From NCBI GenBank assembly GCA_016287565.1, contig JAEFAM010000011.1:1-46933 (forward strand): a stretch of 46,933 nucleotides of DNA. Reading direction: 5' to 3'. Below the pieces are notes generated by a model, which saw only the letters and a list, made by a program, of their open reading frames with translations, did not search any database and had not been told where the DNA came from. Below are positions 33,643-41,050 of the stretch, piece by piece. Origin of the DNA: Clostridia bacterium (GTDB lineage: Bacteria > Bacillota > Clostridia > UBA1212 > UBA1255). The translations under genes and the position numbers were made by a program. The stretch's first letter is position 1. Each line of letters opens with the position of its first letter.

Positions 33643-33671
33643 TTGATTCAGGCCGGTCCGTCTGCTATAAT
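33643..33671 (+). promoter_or_regulatory. Promoter of the DUF3885-like gene
   Basis: TTGATT (33643-33648) and TATAAT (33666-33671) are separated by 17 bp. The start codon lies at 33717 after GGAGAGG. Confidence 0.72.
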
Positions 33672-33716
33672 TCGGGCGCTAAAATTACAGAAACGAGGCC
33701 GCCGGAGAGGCAGATC

Positions 33717-34385
33717 ATGAAAAGCAAAATAGAGGCACTGATCCTTGACAGATCCTTTGATTATCTTCAGCCCTATTTTTATAATAACCCTTTCGCGCTG
33801 AGGTGCGAACTGGGCATAGGGGAGACAAGGGAAGAATATATGAAACAGGCTCGGGAGCGGGCGGCTGAGATCTATAAAATCCTTTTCTCTAAAAAGGCAG
33901 ACGCGATCGTTTTTAATCAATGGATATACGACTGGTCCGACAGCGGCTGCGCAGAGAGACTCGATCATGACCTGGGCGTATGCGATCTTAACGAATTGAT
34001 AGATCGGCGGGTCAACGCGGAGGCCCGCGCATTGCGTTTTCTCCTGGAGAATATGATGAATTACCGCCACGTCAGCGTCAAGGGGCTGAACACCTACGAG
34101 CCCGATGATCCGGACGTTCGCCGCAACCGCATAGTGTGCTATGCAGACGGGGAAGGGTTCAACGACCTGGAGTTGATAGAAATGCAGATCGCCGACGAGA
34201 ACAATTCCGAAGTCGGTCTTGTGTCCTTCGAGAATGAGTGTATCCTCTCCGTGTACGACGACCGGGGCTGCGATATAGTTTTTGCGACCCGGGAGAAGAT
34301 GCGGGAATTCTACGATCGGCTGAAGCCGTTCTTCCTTAAATACGATCGGGAGGAGATGGCCAGAAGGTTTGAAGAGGCAGAGTAA
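33717..34385 (+). CDS. DUF3885-like cytoplasmic protein
   Basis: The ATG at 33717 has GGAGAGG at 6-base spacing. The open frame upstream crosses the promoter and is rejected. The 222-residue protein has no signal or membrane segment. The stretch ending in SVYDDRGCDIVFATREKM resembles the C-terminal part of DUF3885 proteins, which are of unknown function and common in Bacillota. It has its own promoter and ends at a bidirectional terminator. No link with glycan metabolism is evident. Confidence 0.68.
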   Translation: MKSKIEALILDRSFDYLQPYFYNNPFALRCELGIGETREEYMKQARERAAEIYKILFSKKADAIVFNQWIYDWSDSGCAERLDHDLGVCDLNELIDRRVNAEARALRFLLENMMNYRHVSVKGLNTYEPDDPDVRRNRIVCYADGEGFNDLELIEMQIADENNSEVGLVSFENECILSVYDDRGCDIVFATREKMREFYDRLKPFFLKYDREEMARRFEEAE

Positions 34386-34411
34386 ATAAGGGAAAACGAC
34401 CATAAAACGTT

Positions 34412-34453
34412 AAAAAAGCGGACTTGACCGGATTTGGCCAAGTCCACTTTTTT
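34412..34453. terminator. Bidirectional intrinsic terminator
   Basis: The arm at 34412-34426 (AAAAAAGCGGACTTG) pairs with 34439-34453 (CAAGTCCACTTTTTT) with one mismatch and a 12-base loop. The A-run and T-run give a U-tract on both strands, which suits the two genes converging here. Confidence 0.85.
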
Positions 34454-34493
34454 CATATTCGCGCAATTGACGCGATTCCCGCCCGCGTCAACA

Positions 34494-36047
34494 TTATGGT
34501 GAGATCACCGCCCTGAGCTCGCAGGAGTCCACCTGCACCCAGTCCGAGCCGTTGCCGTTGACGTCGTAGTAGAGCGTCAACGTGGCGCTGTAAGTGCCTG
34601 CGCCCAGCCCTTCCTGCAGGTATACCCAGAAATTGTACTGCGCGTGGGGTTCTGCGTAGTTGGCAGAATTAAGCTCCGTAAAGGAGAAAGCCTCCACGTT
34701 GCCGGAAGTAAGTTCGACTTTTATGTACATATTGGCCGTGGGAAGGGGATAATCGCCCAGGCGGATGCCTATATTGACGTCCGTGTCATTGGTCATGTAG
34801 CTGCCGGCGGAATATTCCCACTGATCCGGGTGAGTACCGAACGAGGGCGGAGCGGGGACCCAGTCGGGATCCTTCTCGAATATCACGTACAGCATCGTTT
34901 CCTTCTCGAGTTTAAACGTGTAATCCTGCGATGTGGACACCACGTTGCCGTCTGCATCCTGCCACTCTTTGAATCTGTAACCGGGTCCCGGCTCTGCTTT
35001 TGCGGTAAACGTCCGGCCCATTTCCTCGTTTCCGCCAACTGCAGTGTCCCAATAGCCGTAGCCTTCGATCGTCACCTTGCCGTAGGGGCTGCGGTCGTTG
35101 TAGGCGCCGAGCCAGCAGTTGCCGAAATACTGTTGGGTGCTCTTCGTGATCACCGCGGTCAGTTCGCAGGTGTCGACGGCGACCCAGTCGGAACCGTTGC
35201 CCGCCGCATCGTAATAAAGCGTCAACGTGGCGCTGTAAGTTCCTTCGGGCAGGCCTGCTTCAAGGTAGACGTAGAAATTGTACACTTCGTGAGGTTCGGC
35301 CCAGTTGGAGCCGGTCAGTTCCACGAAAGAGAACGCGTCAACGTCGCCGGACGTCAACTCGGGTTTTATGTACTTATTTGCGGTGGGAAGCGGACGGTCG
35401 CCCAGGCGGATGCCAACGTTGGCGCTGGTCTGGTGGCCTTCGTAGCTGCCCTCGTCGTATTCCCAGGTGACCTGATGCGTGCCGAAGGAAGGAGGCGTAT
35501 CTGCCGCGTCCGGATCTTCTTCGAATATGGCGAACAGGCGAGTTTCGTGCTTAAGGGTGAACGTGAATTCCTGTGAGACGGAAACGACGCTGCCGCTGTC
35601 GTCCTGCCACTCCTTGAATTTGAAACCGGCGGCCGGTTCGGCCTTGACGGTATAATTTTGGCCCGTCAATTCATTGCCGCCTATAGAGCTTTCCCAGGAG
35701 CTGTATCCGTCGATCGTCACCTGGCCGTAGGGGCTGAGGTCGTTGTAGACGCCGAGCCAGACTCTGGTCTCGGGCGGCTCCGTGGCCGGTTCGTCGGTGG
35801 CGGGCAATTCCGTAGCCGGCACGTCTGTTGCAGGCGCCTCGGTAACGGTCGAATCCGTAGCAGGCGCCTCGGTGGCGGTCGATTCGGTTGCCGTTGCTTC
35901 GGTGGCCGGCAGTTCCGTGGCGGCATTGCCAGGCGTCAGCGTCGCCTCGTTCCCGGAGGGCGCGGCCTCCTTGCCGCACGATGAGAGCATAAACGTTAAC
36001 AACAAAGCAATGATCGCCGTAATAATGAGCAAAGTCTTTCTTTTCAT
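34494..36047 (-). CDS. Beta-rich lipoprotein with two long internal repeats (adhesin-like)
   Basis: The 517-residue product has a lipoprotein signal (LSSC, Cys24) and a Thr/Ala/Pro/Glu-rich stalk (about 35-92), then two homologous repeats of roughly 210 residues starting near 94 and 310. Each repeat begins with WLGxYNDxSPYG, has a segment like the divergent InlB B-repeat (GFKFKEWQD or GYRFKEWQD), then an Ig-like part containing RLGDxPLPTAN and GTYSATLTLYYD. No catalytic motif is visible. It is probably a surface adhesin or binding protein. A promoter lies at 36096-36123; the ribosome binding site is weak (GGTGA). Confidence 0.78.
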   Translation of the reverse strand: MKRKTLLIITAIIALLLTFMLSSCGKEAAPSGNEATLTPGNAATELPATEATATESTATEAPATDSTVTEAPATDVPATELPATDEPATEPPETRVWLGVYNDLSPYGQVTIDGYSSWESSIGGNELTGQNYTVKAEPAAGFKFKEWQDDSGSVVSVSQEFTFTLKHETRLFAIFEEDPDAADTPPSFGTHQVTWEYDEGSYEGHQTSANVGIRLGDRPLPTANKYIKPELTSGDVDAFSFVELTGSNWAEPHEVYNFYVYLEAGLPEGTYSATLTLYYDAAGNGSDWVAVDTCELTAVITKSTQQYFGNCWLGAYNDRSPYGKVTIEGYGYWDTAVGGNEEMGRTFTAKAEPGPGYRFKEWQDADGNVVSTSQDYTFKLEKETMLYVIFEKDPDWVPAPPSFGTHPDQWEYSAGSYMTNDTDVNIGIRLGDYPLPTANMYIKVELTSGNVEAFSFTELNSANYAEPHAQYNFWVYLQEGLGAGTYSATLTLYYDVNGNGSDWVQVDSCELRAVISP

Positions 36048-36095
36048 TGACGCGTCACCCGTTCTTTCGTTTAGTCATAGCATTTAGATACGTAT

Positions 36096-36123
36096 ATTAT
36101 ACCACTTTTCCGCCGTTAATCAA
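36096..36123 (-). promoter_or_regulatory. Promoter of the two-repeat lipoprotein gene
   Basis: On the minus strand, TTGATT (36123-36118) and TATAAT (36101-36096) are 16 bp apart. Confidence 0.7.
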
Positions 36124-36178
36124 ATTGCCCGGTTTTCGATAAAATAAAAAACAGTTTAGAAAATCCGTGGCGGGAAAC

Positions 36179-36207
36179 TTGACAAGCCGCTCCTGTTCGA
36201 ATAAAGT
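36179..36207 (+). promoter_or_regulatory. Promoter of the DUF2804-MFS operon
   Basis: TTGACA (36179-36184) and TAAAGT (36202-36207) are separated by 17 bp, upstream of the AGGAGG at 36225-36230. Confidence 0.6.
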
Positions 36208-36235
36208 ACGGTCAAGACCATATCAGGAGGACGCA

Positions 36236-37258
36236 ATGAGAAACCACGAAGTTACGAGCCCGGGACTGCTGCTGGGCGGCGACGGCAACCTCAGAGAACC
36301 GGGCTGGTCCAGAAGCCAGCTGCAGGAATACCGCCGCAAAATGATCAAGGCTCCCAAATTCCGCATAAAGGAATGGGACTACTACCTCGTCGTGGGTGAC
36401 GGTTTTGCCGCTGCGTTCACGATATCCGACGACGGATACGTAGGGCTCCAGTCGGTATCGCTGCTGGTGTTCGGAGAAAAGCCCTGGGAACATACGGAAA
36501 CCGTATTGAACGCGTTTCCCATGGGCAAGTTGCGCCTGCCCGAAAATTCCTCCTCCGGCGTTACGGAATACAGCGATAAAAGGCTGCAGCTGCGCTTCGA
36601 ACCGAAGGACGGGAAGCGACATATCAGTTGCCGTTTCGATAAATTTATGGACGGAAAAACGCTTGACGCGGAGATCGTTCTTGACCAGCCTCCGATGGAC
36701 TCTATGGTGATCGCCACTCCCTGGCCCAAAAAGCACGCGTTCTATTACAATCAGAAGATCAACTGCATGCGGGCGGAAGGGGAGGTACGCTTCGACGGGA
36801 CAACGTACCGGTTCGATCCGGAGACCGATTTCGGCACGCTGGACTGGGGCAGAGGCGTTTGGACCTACGACAACACCTGGTTCTGGGGCTCCGGCAATAC
36901 GGCCCTTGACGGCCACGTGTTCGGCTGGAACATAGGATACGGTTTCGGAGACACTTCCGCGGCGACCGAAAACGTGCTGTTTTACGACGGCAGGGTGCAT
37001 AAACTGGTTGACGTGACCTTCCACATTCCGGAAAGCGGATATATGGACGACTGGAGATTTTCCTCCTCCGACGGCAGATTCGAAATGACTTTCAAACCGG
37101 TCCTTGACAGAGCCGCGCGCATGGACTTCAAGCTCATAGCCTCAGACCAGCACCAGGTGTTCGGGCGCATGTCCGGAAAAGCCGTGCTTGACGACGGGAC
37201 CGAGGTCAATATCCGTGACGTTATGTGTTTTGCCGAAAAAGTTCGTAACAAATATTGA
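36236..37258 (+). CDS. DUF2804 family protein
   Basis: The ATG at 36236 follows AGGAGG at 5-base spacing; the open frame before it overlaps the promoter. The 340-residue protein matches DUF2804 in length and motifs: an N-terminal LLLGGDGNLREPGWS, and central TDFGTLDWGRGVWTYDNTW and GWNIGYGFGD. The family is predicted to have a lipocalin-like beta fold and has no known function. It lacks a signal peptide. The MFS-kinase gene starts 34 bases after the stop, so the two are probably co-transcribed. Confidence 0.87.
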   Translation: MRNHEVTSPGLLLGGDGNLREPGWSRSQLQEYRRKMIKAPKFRIKEWDYYLVVGDGFAAAFTISDDGYVGLQSVSLLVFGEKPWEHTETVLNAFPMGKLRLPENSSSGVTEYSDKRLQLRFEPKDGKRHISCRFDKFMDGKTLDAEIVLDQPPMDSMVIATPWPKKHAFYYNQKINCMRAEGEVRFDGTTYRFDPETDFGTLDWGRGVWTYDNTWFWGSGNTALDGHVFGWNIGYGFGDTSAATENVLFYDGRVHKLVDVTFHIPESGYMDDWRFSSSDGRFEMTFKPVLDRAARMDFKLIASDQHQVFGRMSGKAVLDDGTEVNIRDVMCFAEKVRNKY

Positions 37259-37292
37259 CCCGCAGACCGGCCGCGGAGCGGTCAACCGTTTT

Positions 37293-39002
37293 ATGGCATC
37301 TTTACTTATCGCAGTAATATATCTCGCTTTCGTCAGCCTCGGCCTCCCGGACTCGCTCCTGGGTTCCGCGTGGCCTACGATGCGCGTGGCTTTCGGAGTC
37401 CCTTCGTCTTATGCGGGATACGTTTCCATGCTGGTCTGCTTTATGACCATCTTTTCGTCGCTGCTGAGCCCGCGGCTCATACGCAGGTTCGAGACGAAAT
37501 GGATCGTGATCGTGTCAACGGCGGTAACGGTGGCGGGACTGATCGGGTTTTCGTTGTCCGGAGCGTACTGGATGCTTTTCATATTTGCCGTACCCTACGG
37601 CCTGGGAGCCGGAGCCGTTGACGCGGCCCTGAACCAGTACGTTGCCAATCATTATTCTTCCCGGGTAATGAACTTTCTGCACTGCTTTTACGGGCTCGGA
37701 GCGGTCATAAGCCCCAATATAATGGCGCTGGCGCTTAAATATGCCAGGTGGAACGAGGGGTACCGCTGGACGGCCTATCTGCAGCTCGGAATACTTTTTA
37801 TCTGCATATTGTCGATACCGCTCTGGAAGGTCAACAGCGAGAAGGACGAGCAGCTGAAGGCGGAGACGGCAACGATAAAAGAGGCGCTGAAAGTCCCGGG
37901 CGTTGTCCTGACGCTGATAGCCTTTTTCTCTTACTGCGCAGGAGAGGCCACCTGTTTTTTGTGGACTTCCAGCTATTTCGCTGGCACCAGATCTGGTATG
38001 AGCGAGGAACTGATCGCCGCCTTTGGGTCGCTGGTGTTCGGAGGGCTCATGCTGGGGAGGCTGATCGCGGGCTTCGTGTCTGACGCTGTCGGGGACCGCA
38101 TAATGATCCGCGTCGGCATAGCCGTGGAGTTTGCGGGAATATTGCTGGTGGCGCTTCCCGTAAAGACTTATATAGTGGCCGCGGTCGGTTTTCTGATCGT
38201 CGGCACCGGTATGGGACCCGTTTACCCCGCGATACAGCATATGGCTCCGGTGAATTTCGGGGCAAGGTACAGCGCACCTGTGATCGGCCTGCAGATGGCT
38301 TCGGCGTATATCGGGGCAACGCTGATGCCTGCGGTGTTCGGATATATCCAGCAATATGCGGGGATCTGGATCATGCCCTTGTATATCGCGCTTTTCGCCG
38401 CGCTCAACATCGCGCTGCTGGAGATCGCGTATAAAAGGCTGGCAATTAAGAAAACCCCGAATCGAGGCCTTCGGAAGCGCCTGGAAAAGGAGGCCGGGCG
38501 GTATATGGATATCGGTCGGAAAATAATCGTTCTGGGAAGTCCTGGAAGCGGCAAAAGCACTTTCTCCCGTAAGCTCCACGCCGTTACAGGCCTTCCGTTG
38601 ATACACCTGGACAATGTCTGGTGGAAGCCGGACCGGACTCATATTTCCAGAGAAGAGTTTGACGCAGAGCTGGCGGAAATTTTGCAAGGGGATGAATGGA
38701 TAATCGACGGTGATTACAGCAGAACGTACGAGGTCAGATTCCGGGCCTGCGATACGGTGATCTTCCTGGATCTCGGCTTAGATCAATGCATGGAAGGGAT
38801 CGCGGAACGGATAGGGAAGGACCGCCCGGACATTCCCTGGACGGAGCGGGAGCCTGATCCGGAACTGATCAGGGACGTAGAAGAGTACCGCGAAAAGAAG
38901 CGGCCCGTCGTTCTGTCGCTGATGGAACAATATCCAGATAAGATACAGTTGAGGTTCACGTCACGGGCAGAAGCGGACGGCTGGCTGGAAACGCTTTTAT
39001 AA
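37293..39002 (+). CDS. MFS transporter fused to a P-loop kinase-like domain
   Basis: The 569-residue frame joins two proteins. Residues 1-390 are a 12-helix major facilitator of the FucP-like group, with a long central loop and GPVYPAIQHMAP in the second half. Residues 405-569 are a P-loop NTPase of the adenylate-kinase/FlaR-like (DNA topology modulation) type, with Walker A GSPGSGKST (415-423), HLDNVWWKP and DGDYSRTY. The ATG at codon 405 (38505) is preceded by AAAAGGAGG (38485-38493) with 11-base spacing, so a free kinase may also be made. The chosen MFS start lacks a strong ribosome binding site, and coupling to the DUF2804 gene is possible. The substrate is unknown, perhaps a sugar. A lost stop codon between two genes is the main alternative to a true fusion. 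Confidence 0.8.
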   Translation: MASLLIAVIYLAFVSLGLPDSLLGSAWPTMRVAFGVPSSYAGYVSMLVCFMTIFSSLLSPRLIRRFETKWIVIVSTAVTVAGLIGFSLSGAYWMLFIFAVPYGLGAGAVDAALNQYVANHYSSRVMNFLHCFYGLGAVISPNIMALALKYARWNEGYRWTAYLQLGILFICILSIPLWKVNSEKDEQLKAETATIKEALKVPGVVLTLIAFFSYCAGEATCFLWTSSYFAGTRSGMSEELIAAFGSLVFGGLMLGRLIAGFVSDAVGDRIMIRVGIAVEFAGILLVALPVKTYIVAAVGFLIVGTGMGPVYPAIQHMAPVNFGARYSAPVIGLQMASAYIGATLMPAVFGYIQQYAGIWIMPLYIALFAALNIALLEIAYKRLAIKKTPNRGLRKRLEKEAGRYMDIGRKIIVLGSPGSGKSTFSRKLHAVTGLPLIHLDNVWWKPDRTHISREEFDAELAEILQGDEWIIDGDYSRTYEVRFRACDTVIFLDLGLDQCMEGIAERIGKDRPDIPWTEREPDPELIRDVEEYREKKRPVVLSLMEQYPDKIQLRFTSRAEADGWLETLL

Positions 39003-39012
39003 AAACGATTGA

Positions 39013-39037
39013 CCCGGCCGCAACGAGCCGGACCGGG
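39013..39037. terminator. Weak GC-rich hairpin between convergent genes
   Basis: CCCGGCC (39013-39019) can pair with 39030-39037 around a 10-base loop with one bulged A. On the minus strand a T-run follows after six bases, so it may end the BspA-like transcript. Termination for the rightward gene is uncertain. Confidence 0.35.
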
Positions 39038-39058
39038 CCAAACGAGTCAACACATTTT

Positions 39059-39098
39059 AAAACGAATCAAAACGAATCAAAACGAATCAAAACGGATC
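39059..39098. repeat. Tandem 10-bp repeat, four copies
   Basis: The unit AAAACGAATC occurs three times in a row, and a fourth copy has one change (AAAACGGATC). It overlaps the last codons and stop of the BspA-like gene (stop at 39087-39089), so repeat expansion could shift that C-terminus. Confidence 0.85.
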
Positions 39099-41027
39099 AA
39101 ACCCGGGAAATTTGACTGAGTAACCGATCTTTGCGCCGGTCAATGCGGAATTGCCCGTACCGATGGAGACTGCGGCCCAGTCGCTCTCGCTGCCTGCGTA
39201 ATTGACTTCCGCCAGCGCGTAGCATTCCTGGAAAGCCGATTCTCCGATGGACTTAAGGCCTTTGCCGATATTGACGGTGGTAAGCGCCGAGCAGCGCAAA
39301 AACGCGGTCTCGCCGATGGTCTCCACGCTGTCGGGAATGGTGATCGACGTCAGCGCCGCTGCGGATCTGAAAAGATTGTCCGGGATCGATTTGACGTTTT
39401 CGCCTATCACGACGGTGGTCAGGCTTATACAGGGGTAGAAGACCGGATAAAACGTTTCCCCGTCATCGCTGTAGAATCCGGCTTTGAGGCAGTTTTCGGC
39501 GTTCCAGTACACCGTGGCAAGGTCGTCGCAATACCTGAAAACGTTGTTGCCGAGTTCCGTCACGTTCCTGGGGATCGTGACGCTGGTCAGACCCGCGTTG
39601 CCGAAACAGTTGTGGCCGATAGTGGTCAGACTGTCGGGAAATACGATAGACTTAAGGCTTTCACAGTGGTCGAATGCCCAGCCTTCGATGACCGTTAGGC
39701 CGCTTCCCAGGGTAACGTCGGAAAGCGCCTTGCATCCGCTGAAAGCGCTTCCCTCGATGGTTTTTACGCCGTCAGGCAGCGCGATGCTTTTAAGCTTTTC
39801 GCAATTGCCGAAGGCCCATTCTTCGATGGCTGTGACGGTCCCGGGGAGCGTTACGCTCTCAAGAGAAAAACATTCGTAGAACTCTGAATACCGGACTGCA
39901 GTGACACCTTCGGGGATCGTGATGCTTTTGAGCGATCCACATTTTGCGAAGGCCCATCCTTCGATGTCCGTGAGTTTCTGGGGCAGAGTGACGCTGACAA
40001 GGTTTTTGCACTCGTAGGCCATGGCTATCGGGATGACGTCGACGCCTTCGGGTATGACCAGGCTTTTGAGGCTGTCGCAATTGCCGAAGGCCCATTCTTC
40101 TATGGTCTTGACTGTGCCGGGGAGGGTGACGTTTTCAAGGGCGCCGCATTTGAAAAACAAGGAAGCGGGGATGACTTCCACGCCTTCCGGAACGTCGATG
40201 CTCTTAAGCGCGCCGCATTCAGCGAATGCCCATGTTTCTATGCTGTCGACGCTTTTTGGAAGCGTCACTTCGGCCAGCGCGGAGCATTGGTAAAACGAAT
40301 ACTTGCCGATGGTCTTAACGCCCTCGGGGACGTTGACGCGGGTCAACGTCTGGTTGAACGCAAATATGTAATCCGGTATTTTCTGAACGTCTTTGCCGAA
40401 GATGATCTCGGTCACTCCGGTGGACGACGTGAACAGGGGAGAGATGATAGCCTCTTCTGCGTTGCGGTATCCGGCGGTGTCGCAGTTTGCGGCGTTCCAG
40501 TAGACGGTCTTGAGGTTGGCGCATTCGCTGAAAGCATACGATCTCGCGATCTTTATGTTTTTACCTACGGTGACGCTCTTTAGTTGACTGCAGCCCGTGA
40601 AGGCATCCATGGCGATCACGGTCACAGGCTTGCCCTCGTGGGTATCCGGGATGATCAGATCGGCGCCGGTAAAAGTTCCGATGCCCGTCACTATGTAAGA
40701 ATCTCCGTCTTCGGTCAATTCGAACGTCAGGCCTTCGCTTTCGGCCGCTCCGCACAACGTACACACGCCTCCGCTGAAGTCGTGGCCCAGGGCGGCAACC
40801 GTTTCAGACTCCTTCTCGCCGCATTGACAGACACGCTCCCGAAGACCCTCTTCGGTACAGGAGGCTTCTTTTACGGTGGTCCATTCTCCGAAGGCGTGGA
40901 CGTGGACGTCAGGTTCGCCGCTCTCTTTCCCGCTCTTTCCACAGGAGGCCAGGAGCCAGAGGCAGGAGAGGCACAGCGCGGCCAGCGCCGCGGCAAACAG
41001 TTTCGACTTGTTTCGCTTTTTTTGCAT
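39087..41027 (-). CDS. BspA-type leucine-rich-repeat lipoprotein
   Basis: The 646-residue product has a lipoprotein signal (LASC, Cys29). A cysteine-rich region follows (about 40-92) of the HAFGEWTTVKEASC / GHDFSGGVCTLCG type common in Clostridial surface proteins, then about twenty LRR_5 (BspA-like) repeats, for example AFxxCxxLKSIxIPEGV. Such proteins mediate adhesion to host or matrix components. Unlike many relatives it has no membrane helix. AGGTG lies 7 bases upstream of the ATG. The gene begins 23 bases after the stop of the GH99-like gene, forming an operon. Confidence 0.87.
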   Translation of the reverse strand: MQKKRNKSKLFAAALAALCLSCLWLLASCGKSGKESGEPDVHVHAFGEWTTVKEASCTEEGLRERVCQCGEKESETVAALGHDFSGGVCTLCGAAESEGLTFELTEDGDSYIVTGIGTFTGADLIIPDTHEGKPVTVIAMDAFTGCSQLKSVTVGKNIKIARSYAFSECANLKTVYWNAANCDTAGYRNAEEAIISPLFTSSTGVTEIIFGKDVQKIPDYIFAFNQTLTRVNVPEGVKTIGKYSFYQCSALAEVTLPKSVDSIETWAFAECGALKSIDVPEGVEVIPASLFFKCGALENVTLPGTVKTIEEWAFGNCDSLKSLVIPEGVDVIPIAMAYECKNLVSVTLPQKLTDIEGWAFAKCGSLKSITIPEGVTAVRYSEFYECFSLESVTLPGTVTAIEEWAFGNCEKLKSIALPDGVKTIEGSAFSGCKALSDVTLGSGLTVIEGWAFDHCESLKSIVFPDSLTTIGHNCFGNAGLTSVTIPRNVTELGNNVFRYCDDLATVYWNAENCLKAGFYSDDGETFYPVFYPCISLTTVVIGENVKSIPDNLFRSAAALTSITIPDSVETIGETAFLRCSALTTVNIGKGLKSIGESAFQECYALAEVNYAGSESDWAAVSIGTGNSALTGAKIGYSVKFPGFDPF

Positions 41028-41050
41028 AATAAAACACCTGAACTTAGTTC

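Noticed and set aside
39859-40600. Regularly spaced similar segments that could suggest a repeat array or CRISPR
   Set aside because: They are the coding repeats of BspA-type leucine-rich repeats; spacing and variation follow the protein repeat, and there are no unique spacers or cas genes.
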